A stretch of DNA of 64,000 nt. Origin: Rosenbergiella nectarea. GTDB lineage: Bacteria > Pseudomonadota > Gammaproteobacteria > Enterobacterales > Enterobacteriaceae. A program made the translations under genes and the position numbers. Below the pieces are notes generated by a model. It was not told the DNA's origin. It was given only the letters and a program-made list of their open reading frames with translations, and did not search any database. Location of the stretch: positions 1 through 64,000 of the forward strand of contig NZ_FOGC01000001.1 in the NCBI RefSeq assembly GCF_900111105.1, given 5' to 3'. This document shows, piece by piece, positions 55,501 through 64,000 of this stretch (its first letter is position 1; each line of letters opens with the position of its first letter).

Positions 55501-56382
55501 CCACAGTTCTCCGCTAGCCGCACGGGACAACAGGTTGCAGAATCGATACAAGATAATCATATTGATTTCAGCCAATGGCCAAAACTGGATGCGACCTGTT
55601 CCTCCTGTTGGTTTGCGGGGCAGAACTTTGGCCAAATTAAGGGTAAATTTAGCGTTAACCAGCAAACCCTAACCCTACGCGAGGGGACGGTCGACACGGG
55701 GCGTAGTCGATTATCCGTGATGGGTGAGTGGAGTAATGTTCCTGGACAAGAACGCACGGCCCTTAAAGGTCACTTACGTACCGATAACGTTGAGGATGCC
55801 GCCCATTGGTTTGGTGTCGAGGTTCCCGTGAGTGATACCCCGCTGCATCTTGGTTACGATTTGCATTGGAAAGATGTTCCTTGGCGGCCCTCTATTAAGA
55901 CGTTGAGCGGATTACTGACACTGAATGCAGGTAAGGGGTCGTTCCGCCATATAGAGACTGGCACGGCTGGGCAAGTATTACGTTTACTAAGCCTCGATGC
56001 GCTACTACGCAAAGTCAGTTTGGATTTTAGAGGCACATTAGATAGCGGCTTCTATTATGACAGCATTACAGGAACAGCTTGGTTGGATAAGGGGATTTTA
56101 CATACTGAAAATCTCAATATTGATGGATTAGAAGCGGATATTGGTATGCGTGGGGAGGTGAATTTCACTAACCGTCAGTTCGATCTCTTAGCAACGGTTG
56201 CGCCTGAAATTTCAGTGCCGGTTGGCGTTGCGGCGGCCTTCGCAATCAATCCTATTGTGGGCGCTTCAGTCGTTGTGGCAAGTAAAGTATTGTCCCCGAT
56301 CTGGAGTAAAATATCCTTATTACGTTACAGTATCACTGGACCCATAGACAAACCGGACGTCAAAGAAGTCCTGCGTAAGTAA
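52552..56382 (+). CDS. yhdP: AsmA-like envelope lipid transport protein YhdP
   Basis: This 1276-aa protein has an N-terminal membrane anchor (LRIITALIVIAALFVTALRL) and a very long periplasmic part with repeating beta-groove modules. It ends in the AsmA-like C-terminal region (LRTDNVEDAAHWFGVEV, GSFRHIETGTAGQVLRLLSLDALLRKVSLDFRG). In E. coli YhdP, TamB and YdbH are thought to move phospholipids to the outer membrane. Length is close to E. coli YhdP (1266). It starts at a GTG after rng, and tldD follows. Confidence 0.95.
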   Translation: MSRLSQWTLRIITALIVIAALFVTALRLAMPYMDPYRSQLLSAASAATGIHFSADKLQGEWKSFGPTLNVDNFSAELADGGKLQIKRVTLALDIWQSLLHANLQFRDLTFWQLHFFVQQFPEKGSSPHNGYDSNKVKNLFLQRFDHFILRESTIDFPSPSGQRVTLNIPTLTWFNEGKLHRAEGLVNLSSFTGQHGTAQLRVNLQDKQQLLDKGTIWIKVDDIDAKPWLGNWVNKNTNLKKAHLSLMVWLNMAEGSLSSGEVIINRGDAEWQEANQAAHQLTLTQLSAKLSRVGKGFVLTLPDTGITIDNTRWPRGSLALNWQADSKQPWLPAENSAIRVRAANIELARLTPLVPLLSPLQSTYAKFWQQANPQGRVTRLAADIPLQDMKQTRIAAQWQQLSWQAFQKLPAVIGFSGSLTGGMAQGESVLELGPQTLASQGQLQAPLELNHFAGIFSWKRDNDNLALSGQDIDVSAKSVAAKGDFSYQQSEHRPPNLQILAGINATDGADAWRYFPIKIMPKGLVHYLSTAIQGGKAKDATLVFAGNPHQFPFTHNEGTFQVTVPLKQAKFAFQPGWPALSPLDIDLNFVNNGLWMKADAIRLGNVPVTQVTADIPDYHKEQLLIEGDIRGQGDDIHRYMKQTPLAKSVGSALDQLKVDGEVYGHLGLTIPLDGKEVIAKGDVNLKNNQLTIVPLQTQMKGVTGRFTYNNGRLQSTPISARWFGQPIKVNFSTEEQAQQFAIDVQASGDWALEKINAFPKTLHQQLIGRLPWHSQVAIALPHQGGATYRVKVVSDATQVSGKLPDALGVQNKPFPLSVDATGNLSTLQVSGVIDNQQRFTTQWKLSPKLALEKGQWTSQADEHPSLPMQSMMDIRLPALEGDKLMATLQNLPSATSSSAKKTAQHPPAAQDWRTAIPVELPTTLQVTTPALTLYGQQWRNLSLKGQQLLSQPLLSLNSDEARGNLQIRPGQPWLLNMDYLYYNPQFSASRTGQQVAESIQDNHIDFSQWPKLDATCSSCWFAGQNFGQIKGKFSVNQQTLTLREGTVDTGRSRLSVMGEWSNVPGQERTALKGHLRTDNVEDAAHWFGVEVPVSDTPLHLGYDLHWKDVPWRPSIKTLSGLLTLNAGKGSFRHIETGTAGQVLRLLSLDALLRKVSLDFRGTLDSGFYYDSITGTAWLDKGILHTENLNIDGLEADIGMRGEVNFTNRQFDLLATVAPEISVPVGVAAAFAINPIVGASVVVASKVLSPIWSKISLLRYSITGPIDKPDVKEVLRK

Positions 56383-56442
56383 AGAATGAAAAAAGCCATA
56401 ATGAGTAATTACCTCGATGGCGCAAATTAAAAGTGAGAACTT

Positions 56443-57888
56443 ATGAAACTGAACCTGGTTAGCGAGCATTTACTAACTCAAAATACAATTACGCACGATG
56501 ATCTTTCACGCGTACTCAGCCAGCTTTCAGAGCGCCATTTGGACTACGGTGATCTCTATTTTCAGTCCAGCATGCATGAATCGTGGGGACTTGAAGATAA
56601 CATTATTAAAGAAGGGTCTTGGCATATTGACCAAGGCGTAGGGATCCGTGCCGTTAGCGGCGAGAAGACCGGTTTTGCTTACGCGGACCAACTGACGTTA
56701 AAGGCCCTTGAGCAAAGTGCCGGCGCCGCACGCAGTATCGTTCAAGAGCAAGGTGATGGCAAAGTACGGACCTTAGCTGCGGTTGAACACAAGGCGTTAT
56801 ATGCTGCGATTAACCCATTAGACAGCTTAACTCGTGAAGATAAAATCGCCCTGTTACACCGAGTAAACCGCGTTGCGCGTGATGCAGACCCACGAGTTCA
56901 AGAGGTAAGCGCTCACTTATCTGGCGTTTACGAAGAAGTCCTGATCGCCGCGACAGACGGTACGTTTGCAGCAGATATTCGGCCCCTAGTACGCTTATCG
57001 ATTAGCGTACAGGTTGAGGATCAAGGGAAGCGCGAACATGGTTCATGTGGCGGGGGTGGACGGACGGGCTATGAGTTCTTCTTACTTGATGAACAGGGCG
57101 AGACGCGCTGTGACGGCTGGGCGAAGGAAGCGGTAAGGATGGCATTGGTCAATCTTTCTGCTGTCGCAGCGCCGGCAGGTACGCTGCCAGTGGTTCTCGG
57201 TGCTGGCTGGCCGGGTGTGTTACTCCACGAAGCCGTAGGTCATGGTTTAGAAGGGGATTTTAACCGTCGTGGTACGTCGATGTTCAGCGGCCAAATGGGG
57301 CAGTCGGTAGCGTCAGAACTGTGTACCGTCGTGGATGATGGTACCTTGGATGGCTTACGTGGCTCGATCGCTATCGATGACGAAGGGGTTCCCGGCCAAT
57401 ACAATGTACTGATTGAAAAGGGCATCTTGAAAGGCTTCATTCAAGATAAACTGAATGCGCGCCTGATGGGGCTTCCACCGACCGGGAATGGTCGTCGAGA
57501 GTCTTATGCGCATCTTCCTATGCCAAGAATGACCAATACCTATATGTTAGCGGGTAAATCGACTCCGCAAGAGATTATTGAAAGTGTCGACTACGGTATT
57601 TACGCGCCTAATTTTGGTGGCGGTCAAGTCGATATTACATCGGGCAAATTCGTATTCTCGACGTCAGAAGCGTACCTAATCGAAAAAGGGAAGATAACCT
57701 CTCCAGTTAAAGGGGCTACCTTGATTGGTTCAGGGATTGAAGCGATGCAGCAAATCTCGATGGTCGGTAACGATCTTGCTCTTGATAAAGGCGTTGGCGT
57801 CTGTGGTAAAGAGGGACAAAGTGTCCCAGTCGGCGTCGGCCAACCGACCTTGAAACTCGACCGTTTGACGGTGGGTGGCACGGCCTAA
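56443..57888 (+). CDS. tldD: Metalloprotease TldD
   Basis: This 481-aa protein of the TldD/TldE protease family has N-terminal [19 protein letters not shown], the zinc motif [11 protein letters not shown] near residue 262 (His-Glu-x3-His), and a C-terminal [22 protein letters not shown]. With TldE (PmbA), encoded elsewhere, it digests peptides such as unfolded antitoxin CcdA and processes microcin B17 in E. coli. It follows yhdP by 60 bp. Confidence 0.97.
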   Translation: MKLNLVSEHLLTQNTITHDDLSRVLSQLSERHLDYGDLYFQSSMHESWGLEDNIIKEGSWHIDQGVGIRAVSGEKTGFAYADQLTLKALEQSAGAARSIVQEQGDGKVRTLAAVEHKALYAAINPLDSLTREDKIALLHRVNRVARDADPRVQEVSAHLSGVYEEVLIAATDGTFAADIRPLVRLSISVQVEDQGKREHGSCGGGGRTGYEFFLLDEQGETRCDGWAKEAVRMALVNLSAVAAPAGTLPVVLGAGWPGVLLHEAVGHGLEGDFNRRGTSMFSGQMGQSVASELCTVVDDGTLDGLRGSIAIDDEGVPGQYNVLIEKGILKGFIQDKLNARLMGLPPTGNGRRESYAHLPMPRMTNTYMLAGKSTPQEIIESVDYGIYAPNFGGGQVDITSGKFVFSTSEAYLIEKGKITSPVKGATLIGSGIEAMQQISMVGNDLALDKGVGVCGKEGQSVPVGVGQPTLKLDRLTVGGTA

Positions 57889-57896
57889 GCAATTTA

Positions 57897-57920
57897 AAAG
57901 GTAGCCTAAAGCTACCTTTT
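57897..57920. terminator. Bidirectional terminator between tldD and aaeR
   Basis: AAAAGGTAGC and GCTACCTTTT form a 10-bp stem with a 4-nt loop and A/T tracts on both sides. It overlaps the end of aaeR by a few codons and serves both convergent genes. Confidence 0.85.
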
Positions 57921-58832
57921 ACTTAAAAAGAGTTCGTAGCGCGTTTCCATTTCTTTAAAATAGTCAGCGAGTAAAGATAAGCAGATTTGGACTTTTAGCG
58001 GTAATTTGTCTTTTTCTGTGTACAGCGCATGGACAGGACGTGGCTTCGAACTGTAGTCGGGCAGTAATATACTGATGTTCCCCTGTTTAACCTCATCCAT
58101 TATCCACATCATCGGCATATAAGCGATGCCGGCTCCTGATTTAAGCCAATGCACCAAGGTTTGTGGATCATTGGTGGCGAAACGCCCGCGGAGAGAAAGA
58201 TGAATCTGTTCGCCATCTGGAGCGGTGAGCTCCATCTCATTATAAGGCGACAAGGTGTACTCTAGCCAGCACAGTGATGCCAGCTCACTATGATGGGTGG
58301 GGAGCGATACTTGGCTGAGATACTCTTTACTGGCGCAAATCACCATCGGCATCGCGCCGATCTGACGAGAGAAAAGCGTAGAATTTTCTAGGTGTCCGGT
58401 TCTTAGTACCAGATCCAGTCCATGAGTAATCAAATCGGGGGTAGGGTTATCGGTGATCAGATCGATCTCCAGCCCAGGGTAATCGGCTAATAATTTCATC
58501 GCGATAGGCGCGAGAACATTTTGTGCCATCGTGGTACTCGAGCCAATACGTAATGTGCCCACTGGCGTATTGTTAAACTCAAAGAGCTGCTCGTGAACGC
58601 GGGTGGCCTCGTTAAGCATTCGTTGACAACCCAAGTAATAAATTTTTCCCGCTTCGGTCATGCCGATACGCCGCGTACTGCGATTGAGTAGCTTAATATT
58701 CAGCTCATCTTCTAATCGGGAAATGGTCTGTGAGATTGAAGAAACGCTGACCTGCATTTGCTGTGCAACGGCGGTAAATGAGCCTTGTTCAACAACTTTG
58801 GCAAACACAGCCATTCGTTTTAATCGTTCCAT
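57912..58832 (-). CDS. aaeR: LysR-type regulator AaeR
   Basis: This 306-aa protein is close to E. coli AaeR. It has the N-terminal winged helix MERLKRMAVFAKVVEQGSFTAVAQQM with SVSSISQTISRLEDEL, then the two-lobed effector domain (TPVGTLRIGSSTTMAQNVLAP, ending PVHALYTEKDKLPLKVQICLS). It activates the divergent aaeXAB genes in response to aromatic carboxylic acids. The 265-bp gap to aaeX is the shared control region. Confidence 0.94.
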   Translation of the reverse strand: MERLKRMAVFAKVVEQGSFTAVAQQMQVSVSSISQTISRLEDELNIKLLNRSTRRIGMTEAGKIYYLGCQRMLNEATRVHEQLFEFNNTPVGTLRIGSSTTMAQNVLAPIAMKLLADYPGLEIDLITDNPTPDLITHGLDLVLRTGHLENSTLFSRQIGAMPMVICASKEYLSQVSLPTHHSELASLCWLEYTLSPYNEMELTAPDGEQIHLSLRGRFATNDPQTLVHWLKSGAGIAYMPMMWIMDEVKQGNISILLPDYSSKPRPVHALYTEKDKLPLKVQICLSLLADYFKEMETRYELFLSKR

Positions 58833-59097
58833 TATTAACTCTGAGTTAAAAGTGATTTAGTTCACAAAATATAGAAAATGATCGCAAAGACACGTTACTA
58901 TAGCGCTATAAATAGGAGTTTATTTCTCTATTCTCGCATCGTCGTCTCTATCTTTAGTGATTTTTTGGTTCGGTCCCCGAGGGGCAATGGTACAGTTTAC
59001 GTTACCTTTTAACCAAGTAAGTCGCCATTATGGATCTTAAAGCTTTCCAGTAACCCATGCCGAGTGGCTCGCTGGCTAATGTGTTAAAGGATTTTAC

Positions 59098-59301
59098 ATG
59101 AGTGTGCATCCAGTTTTGGTGATATTTGGGCTCTCATTTCCACCCATTTTTGTTGAGCTTATCTTATCTCTCATTGTGTTTTGGCTAGTGAAAAAAGTGC
59201 TTACACCAACGGGTATCTACGATCTGGTTTGGCACCCCGCATTGGTTAATACCGCCCTTTACTGCTGTGTGTTTTATCTCGTTTCGAGTTTAATAGTCTG
59301 A
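59098..59301 (+). CDS. aaeX: AaeX small membrane protein
   Basis: This 67-aa protein has two membrane helices and is close to E. coli Aae[21 protein letters not shown] at the start, then [28 protein letters not shown]. It is the first gene of the aaeXAB operon, 7 bp before aaeA, and is induced with the efflux pump. Its exact role in the pump is unclear even in E. coli. Confidence 0.95.
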   Translation: MSVHPVLVIFGLSFPPIFVELILSLIVFWLVKKVLTPTGIYDLVWHPALVNTALYCCVFYLVSSLIV

Positions 59302-59308
59302 GGTTTCA

Positions 59309-60241
59309 GTGAAAACGTTAATAAAAAAAGTGGCCCGCTACGCGATTACCTTTGTGCTAGTGATTATTGCCATTGTGATTGTTTTTCGTACATGGGTGTA
59401 TTACACCGAATCCCCTTGGACACGTGACGCAAAATTTTCCGCTGATGTGGTCGCTATTGCGCCCGACGTTACGGGTCTGATCACACAAGTGAATGTTCAT
59501 GATAACCAGTATGTTAAGCAAGGCGAGATACTGTTTGAAATCGACCGACCGCGCTTTAAAGAAGCCTTAGATGAAGCACAAGCCGACGTCGATTACTACC
59601 AAGCGGTCGTCGCCGAAAAACGACGTGAAGCGGCACGGCGTAATCAACTGAGTACCGTGGCGTTATCACGCGAAGCCGTTGAGCAAGCGAATAATGATCT
59701 GCAAACCAGTGAACATCAGCTAGCGAAAGCTACTGCAGCACGGGATCTCGCTCAGCTCGACCTGGTGCGTGCAACGGTTAAAGCCCCTGCCGATGGCTGG
59801 GTCACTAACTTAAATGTTTATGGTGGCGAATTTATTAACCGTGGTTCAGTTGCGGTAGCATTAGTGAAAGATCACACCTTCTATGTCACGGCCTATCTTG
59901 AAGAGACGAAGCTTCATGCGGTACGCCGGGGCCTACGTGCAGAAATTACCCCACTGGGAAGTAATTTAACACTGCGGGGTACGGTGGAAAGTGTCGCCGC
60001 TGGCGTCACCAATAGTAGTAGCAGTAATGATAGTAAAGGGATGGCTAATATTGATTCTAACTTGGAATGGGTCCGTCTAGCACAGCGTGTACCGGTCCGC
60101 ATCCATCTTGATGAACAAGTCGGTAATCGTTTTCCAGCAGGAACGACGGCAACAGTGATCATTACAGGCGAAAAAGATCGTCAAGATCGTGAACCTTCTC
60201 CTTTGGAAAAGTTGACTAATCGACTTCGCGAATTTGGATAA
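59309..60241 (+). CDS. aaeA: p-Hydroxybenzoic acid efflux membrane fusion protein AaeA
   Basis: This 310-aa protein has an N-terminal membrane anchor, then the HlyD/EmrA-like lipoyl half [26 protein letters not shown], a helical hairpin near residues 90-150, and [19 protein letters not shown] as the second lipoyl half. It bridges the inner-membrane pump AaeB to the envelope exterior. It starts at a GTG. aaeB follows 12 bp later. Confidence 0.96.
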   Translation: MKTLIKKVARYAITFVLVIIAIVIVFRTWVYYTESPWTRDAKFSADVVAIAPDVTGLITQVNVHDNQYVKQGEILFEIDRPRFKEALDEAQADVDYYQAVVAEKRREAARRNQLSTVALSREAVEQANNDLQTSEHQLAKATAARDLAQLDLVRATVKAPADGWVTNLNVYGGEFINRGSVAVALVKDHTFYVTAYLEETKLHAVRRGLRAEITPLGSNLTLRGTVESVAAGVTNSSSSNDSKGMANIDSNLEWVRLAQRVPVRIHLDEQVGNRFPAGTTATVIITGEKDRQDREPSPLEKLTNRLREFG

Positions 60242-60253
60242 TCTGGAGGCGGT

Positions 60254-62209
60254 ATGATTCAGTTCTTACGCTTCCCAGTTAAATTAACCTTTGCTGTTCT
60301 ATTAGCGATGTTGCTGGGGTTCTATTTTAATTTAGAAACCCCACGTTGGGCGGTAATGACCGCCGGTATTGTTGCCGGTGGGCAAGCGTTTGCTGCCGGG
60401 GGGGATCCTTATTCCGGCGCACTACGTTACCGTGGATTATTACGTATAATCGGTACCTTCTTAGGCTGTATCGCGGCGTTGGCAATCGTGATGACGACGA
60501 TTAGAGCGCCGATGATTATGCTGTTTCTTAGCTGTCTCTGGGCAGGCTTTTGTGTATGGATCTCGTCGCTGGTCAAAGTGGATAACTCGTACGCTTTTGG
60601 CTTGGCTGGCTATACCGCGTTAATTATCATTATTTCTTCGAACGCTTCAGGTTCCATGGAGCTAATGCCTCGGTTAGCGGTTGAACGCTGTAGCGAGATT
60701 TTTATCGGCATTATCTGTGCGATTTTAGCAGACACCTTTTTCTCTCCGCGTTCTATCAAACGGGTGATCGACCAAGAAGTTGACCAACTGCTGTTAGCGC
60801 AATATCAACTCCTACAATTGTGTGTGGGGCTAGGCGAGAAAGAAGACGTTGATAAAGCTTGGAGTAGCTTGGTGGCACGCAGTAGCGCCTTTAGCGGAAT
60901 GCGTAGCCAGTTAAAAATGGAATCGTCGCATTGGCAAAATAGTAGCCGTCGGCTAAAAATGCTAAACACCCTCTCCTTAACGATGATTACCCATTCCACG
61001 GAAACCTATTTAAATCTTCAGGCGCACCCTGAATATCTTTCCAGTGCTTTTGTAGAAGTGATCGAGCAGAAAGTTGAGACGATTGGCGACTTGCGGACTA
61101 AAGTCCGTGAGTTACGTAAGCTTTTCAATGAGTATCCGGCGGAGTCCGTTCCTTTAGCGCTCTCGACCTGGGTGAGTGCCGCATCGGAATACCTCTTATT
61201 ATCGAAAGGGATCCGTAGTAACGTTAAAATCAATGGTACTGAAGAGGCCATCCTTCGCCGCGAGGTCATCGTGGCACCAAAGTCAGCAGAAACCCATCAT
61301 GCGATGATTAACGGTATTCGTACCTTCGTTGCAACGTTTTCTGGGGTGTTATTCTGGCTCTACTCCGGCTGGAACGCGGGAAGTGGTTGTATGATTATGT
61401 TGGCAGTGGTTACTGCGTTAGCGATGCGAATTCCCAACCCCTTGATGATGGCAAAAGATTTCCTCTACGGGATGACCGCAGCGTTCCCCATTGGTTTACT
61501 ATATTACGCTTATTTAATGCCCAATACTCAACAGAGTATTTTCTTACTCTGTCTCATCATCGGTGCCTTAGCTTTTGTTGCGGGTGTGCTGATCCAGCGT
61601 CGCCAAGTTGGAGCATTGGGGGGATTCATTGGTACTCTGAATGTTATTGTGTTGAGTAACCCTATTACCTTTCCGATTGAGTCCTTTTTGGAAAACGCTT
61701 TGGGCCAAGTGATTGGGTGTTTCTTATCCTTGATGGTGATACTACTGATTAGGGATAAATCAAAAGCGAAGACGGGACGAAAAATACTTAACCGTTTGAT
61801 GTATGCCGCCGTTGCGTCATTGACGACCAATCCTTCTCGTCGTAGAGAAAACCATCTGCCAGCACTCTATCAACAGCTGTTTATGTTGCTCAATATGTTT
61901 CCAGGGGATCTGAATAAATACCGATTAGCGCTAACACTGATTATTAGCCAGCAGCGGCTGCGCAGCTTCGCGATACCACCTAATCCCGTATTATCTCATT
62001 TCCATCAGCAACTCAGGTTAACGGGCGATGAGGTGATAGCCGCGCACAGTGTCGAAAAGAAAGAGTATTACTATACAAGGTTGCTCAAAGAGTTAACGGA
62101 TTACGAACAATTACTGAGTGAGTATCAGGCTTCTATTTCTATGCAAGAGTCGGTTCGCCGCTTAACGGATATTTTAACCCGTTACCAATCCACGATGATC
62201 AACATCTAA
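60254..62209 (+). CDS. aaeB: p-Hydroxybenzoic acid efflux pump subunit AaeB
   Basis: This 651-aa protein of the FUSC/AaeB family has an N-terminal and a second membrane block, each of about five or six helices (residues about 10-160 and 360-500), with soluble parts between and after. Landmarks are VKLTFAVLLAMLLGFYFNLE, CSEIFIGIICAILADTFFSPRS and the second VIGCFLSLMVILLIRDKSKA. It exports aromatic carboxylates such as p-hydroxybenzoate with AaeA. It is followed by a hairpin and convergent argR. Confidence 0.96.
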   Translation: MIQFLRFPVKLTFAVLLAMLLGFYFNLETPRWAVMTAGIVAGGQAFAAGGDPYSGALRYRGLLRIIGTFLGCIAALAIVMTTIRAPMIMLFLSCLWAGFCVWISSLVKVDNSYAFGLAGYTALIIIISSNASGSMELMPRLAVERCSEIFIGIICAILADTFFSPRSIKRVIDQEVDQLLLAQYQLLQLCVGLGEKEDVDKAWSSLVARSSAFSGMRSQLKMESSHWQNSSRRLKMLNTLSLTMITHSTETYLNLQAHPEYLSSAFVEVIEQKVETIGDLRTKVRELRKLFNEYPAESVPLALSTWVSAASEYLLLSKGIRSNVKINGTEEAILRREVIVAPKSAETHHAMINGIRTFVATFSGVLFWLYSGWNAGSGCMIMLAVVTALAMRIPNPLMMAKDFLYGMTAAFPIGLLYYAYLMPNTQQSIFLLCLIIGALAFVAGVLIQRRQVGALGGFIGTLNVIVLSNPITFPIESFLENALGQVIGCFLSLMVILLIRDKSKAKTGRKILNRLMYAAVASLTTNPSRRRENHLPALYQQLFMLLNMFPGDLNKYRLALTLIISQQRLRSFAIPPNPVLSHFHQQLRLTGDEVIAAHSVEKKEYYYTRLLKELTDYEQLLSEYQASISMQESVRRLTDILTRYQSTMINI

Positions 62210-62215
62210 CCCAAC

Positions 62216-62247
62216 AACTGGCAGTCGCCTAAGGTTGTCTGCCAGTT
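62216..62247 (+). terminator. Terminator of the aaeXAB operon
   Basis: AACTGGCAG and CTGCCAGTT are perfect 9-bp complements with a 14-nt loop, 6 nt after the aaeB stop and before the end of convergent argR. No strong T-run follows. Confidence 0.6.
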
Positions 62248-62265
62248 TCGCAACTCCCACACAGG

Positions 62266-62736
62266 TTAAAGCTCTTGTTCGAAAAGAGTCAGTACCACGG
62301 TATGGAGTTTTTTCACGGTAAAGCCGCGGGAAGGCGTAATAAAAATCGTATCATCACCGGCAATCGTCCCTAGGATCCCCTCTGACTTACCTAACGAATC
62401 TAATAAACGAGCAATCAGCTGCGCGGCCCCCGGGCTGGTACGAATGACGACTAATGCGTCATTGTAGTCAATATCTGTCACTAAGTTTTTCAGTGGGCTG
62501 CTAGTGGTCGGAACGCCTAATTCAGCGGGTAAGCAGTAAACCATTTCCATCTTGGCATTACGGGTTCTTACCGCACCAAATTTCGTCAGCATACGTGACA
62601 CTTTCGATTGGTTGATATTCTGAAAACCATCTTCTTGCAGGGCATGAACAATTTCACTTTGAGAGCTAAATTTTTCTTCTTTAAGAAGCGCCTTAAAGGC
62701 TCGTACCAGATCATCTTGTTTAGAAGGGGTTCGCAT
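62266..62736 (-). CDS. argR: Arginine repressor ArgR
   Basis: This 156-aa protein is the same length as E. coli ArgR. It has an N-terminal winged helix with [20 protein letters not shown] and [20 protein letters not shown], and the C-terminal hexamerisation and arginine-binding domain with [33 protein letters not shown], including the GTIAGDDT arginine contact. It represses arginine genes and aids Xer recombination. ATG 62736 was chosen by family length. Confidence 0.98.
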   Translation of the reverse strand: MRTPSKQDDLVRAFKALLKEEKFSSQSEIVHALQEDGFQNINQSKVSRMLTKFGAVRTRNAKMEMVYCLPAELGVPTTSSPLKNLVTDIDYNDALVVIRTSPGAAQLIARLLDSLGKSEGILGTIAGDDTIFITPSRGFTVKKLHTVVLTLFEQEL

Positions 62737-62781
62737 AAAAAACCTTTGAAATAGGGGAAGTGAGATTATTATGCATCTTGC

Positions 62782-62795
62782 TGCATTTTTATTCA
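62782..62795. promoter_or_regulatory. ARG-box-like operator upstream of argR
   Basis: TGCATTTTTATTCA matches the ARG box TGAATAATTATTCA at 11 of 14 positions and lies about 50 bp before the argR start, where ArgR autoregulation is known in E. coli. Only one good box was found. Confidence 0.4.
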
Positions 62796-62950
62796 ATAAT
62801 CTCTGTGCAGTGAAAAATAGCTTATAGAGAATTAATCTTAATAAATGATAATACCTACGGATTATATTCTCTCTATAAATAAAAATAGGGTTGAATACTA
62901 CAGTGACCGATCGCTTTACATGTGAAAGCACGGTAGCCGTTCAAATCAGC

Positions 62951-63000
62951 GCCCTCAGTAAACCGACTGATTATTCATAAAACGCGCGATGACTGAGGGC
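62951..63000 (-). terminator. Hairpin after degS
   Basis: GCCCTCAGT and ACTGAGGGC form a 9-bp stem with a long (32-nt) loop just after the degS stop. It may be a terminator remnant. No T-run is obvious on the minus strand. Confidence 0.4.
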
Positions 63001-63005
63001 GATAA

Positions 63006-64000
63006 TTAATTACTATCCTGAGGAAACTCTTGAATCGTCACGGGCAGGATTTTTTTCTGACCTTGTCTAAGGATTTGTACGTCAATAACGGAACCGGGGC
63101 GAATTTCTGCTACTTGGTCCATGGTCTCCTGTGCGGAAACGGCGGGCTTGTTATTCACACTCAGCAGAAGATCATTCGGCTTAATTCCCGCTAACTCGGC
63201 CGGACCTGTCACTTTGGTAACAATAATGCCTTGTAATTTTTCATAGCTATTCCCTTGTTCATGCATCGGGGGAATTTCACGACCAGTAATCCCGATAAAG
63301 CCGCGGATAACCCGACCATCACGAATAAGTTTATTCATGATCTTAATCGCTAGCGGGGTTGGGATGGCAAAACCAATTCCTTCAGGTGTTTCACCATCAT
63401 TGCTCTTATCGAAGGTAAGTGTATTGATTCCCATCAGTTCACCCAATGAGTTTATCAATGCTCCCCCCGAGTTACCTTGGTTAATCGAGGCATCGGTTTG
63501 CAGGAAGTTTTGGCGTCCGGAAGAACTCAGGCCAACACGGCCTGTGGCGCTAATGATCCCTTGGGTTACGGTCTGTCCGAGATTATAGGGATTACCTATC
63601 GCCATGACGACATCACCAATATGCGGATTACGTTCGTCATTAATCGGGATAATGGGCAAGCTCGGCGCAGAGATTTTAAGTACAGCGAGATCGGTCATCG
63701 CATCAGAACCGACTAAAGTTGCTTCGTAAAAACGTCCATCTTGTAAAGCCACGATAATCTGATCGGCATTACTGATAACGTGGCGATTCGTCAGAATATA
63801 GCCACGTTGGTTCATTATCACTCCCGACCCTAAGGTAGTGAAGTCTCTTTTACCTTGCGTCTGTGAATTGCGGTTGTAGACATTGACCACCGCTGGAGCG
63901 GCTCGACGCACTCCTTGGCTGAAACTGAACACAGATTCTTGGGTATTAGCAGGTGCCTCGTTATTCGAAAATAGTGCGCCACCGTTACGCATAAAATGCA
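63006..64000 (-). CDS. degS: Periplasmic stress-sensing protease DegS (partial)
   Basis: Partial at the window end: the N-terminal membrane anchor lies beyond base 64000 and the frame stays open to the edge. The visible 328+ residues match DegS rather than DegQ: RRAAPAVVNVYNR, the catalytic His in LTNRHVIS, Asp in TDLAVLKIS, Ser in INQGNSGGALINS, and a single PDZ domain ending RPGSVIDVQI. It cleaves RseA to start the sigma-E response when misfolded porins bind the PDZ. In E. coli mdh separates degS from argR; here it does not. Confidence 0.95.
   Translation of the reverse strand, partial: HFMRNGGALFSNNEAPANTQESVFSFSQGVRRAAPAVVNVYNRNSQTQGKRDFTTLGSGVIMNQRGYILTNRHVISNADQIIVALQDGRFYEATLVGSDAMTDLAVLKISAPSLPIIPINDERNPHIGDVVMAIGNPYNLGQTVTQGIISATGRVGLSSSGRQNFLQTDASINQGNSGGALINSLGELMGINTLTFDKSNDGETPEGIGFAIPTPLAIKIMNKLIRDGRVIRGFIGITGREIPPMHEQGNSYEKLQGIIVTKVTGPAELAGIKPNDLLLSVNNKPAVSAQETMDQVAEIRPGSVIDVQILRQGQKKILPVTIQEFPQDSN

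Overview
The window is a chromosomal segment of a Gram-negative enterobacterium (order Enterobacterales). Fis, DusB, MreB, ArgR, AccC, RNase G and DegS read almost like the Escherichia coli proteins and lie in a recognisable enteric order (fis-dusB, prmA-panF-yhdT-accC-accB-aroQ, mreBCD-yhdE-rng-yhdP-tldD, aaeR/aaeXAB, argR, degS). The moderate GC content, and the absence of acuI/csrD before mreB and of mdh between degS and argR, suggest a relative of Erwinia-like genera. The species cannot be fixed from the sequence alone.

Layout. 1-361: tail of an rRNA operon (5S rRNA and terminator). 383-4588: small lipoprotein, PuuE-like deacetylase, HAD phosphatase, and a sugar/nucleoside kinase plus sugar-proton symporter pair behind a CRP-like site. 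5030-6319: collapsed type 1 fimbrial operon (intact fimA, 5'-deleted fimH). 6693-10841: ProP-like symporter, porin and a BhsA-like small periplasmic protein. 11065-16535: amine or amino acid catabolic cluster (FAD oxidoreductase, RidA, ornithine cyclodeaminase-family protein, divergent AraC regulator, APC permease). 17079-24548: restriction island with Mrr and a type I system (hsdR-hsdM-hsdS).

25013-39830: an integrated phage satellite in the 3' end of fis, bounded by a 50-bp direct repeat (45/50 identical). It carries integrase, AlpA- and Rha-type regulators, an Icd/Ash region, a RepA-like helicase, and a complete HK97-type head and packaging set (capsid, protease, portal, adaptor, connector, HNH, TerS, TerL). 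No tail or lysis gene was found. This is the gene content of a capsid-forming phage-inducible chromosomal island (cf-PICI): it should build its own head, package its own DNA and borrow tails from a helper phage. Three features stand out. Two long inverted arms (142 bp, 137 identical) packed with the iteron AAGTGCGGCA flank the cargo and head operon. An inverted cargo gene encodes a RHIM-like amyloid motif. Three GGTGGTTAGCACC operators lie beside a small ribbon-helix-helix-like gene that is antisense to an Ash-like frame.

39816-64000: core chromosome. dusB-fis, an alpha-carbonic anhydrase, prmA, panF-yhdT, accBC, aroQ, the mre cell-shape operon (with a terminator-like hairpin between mreB and mreC), yhdE, rng, yhdP, tldD, the aae efflux locus, argR and the C-terminal part of degS.
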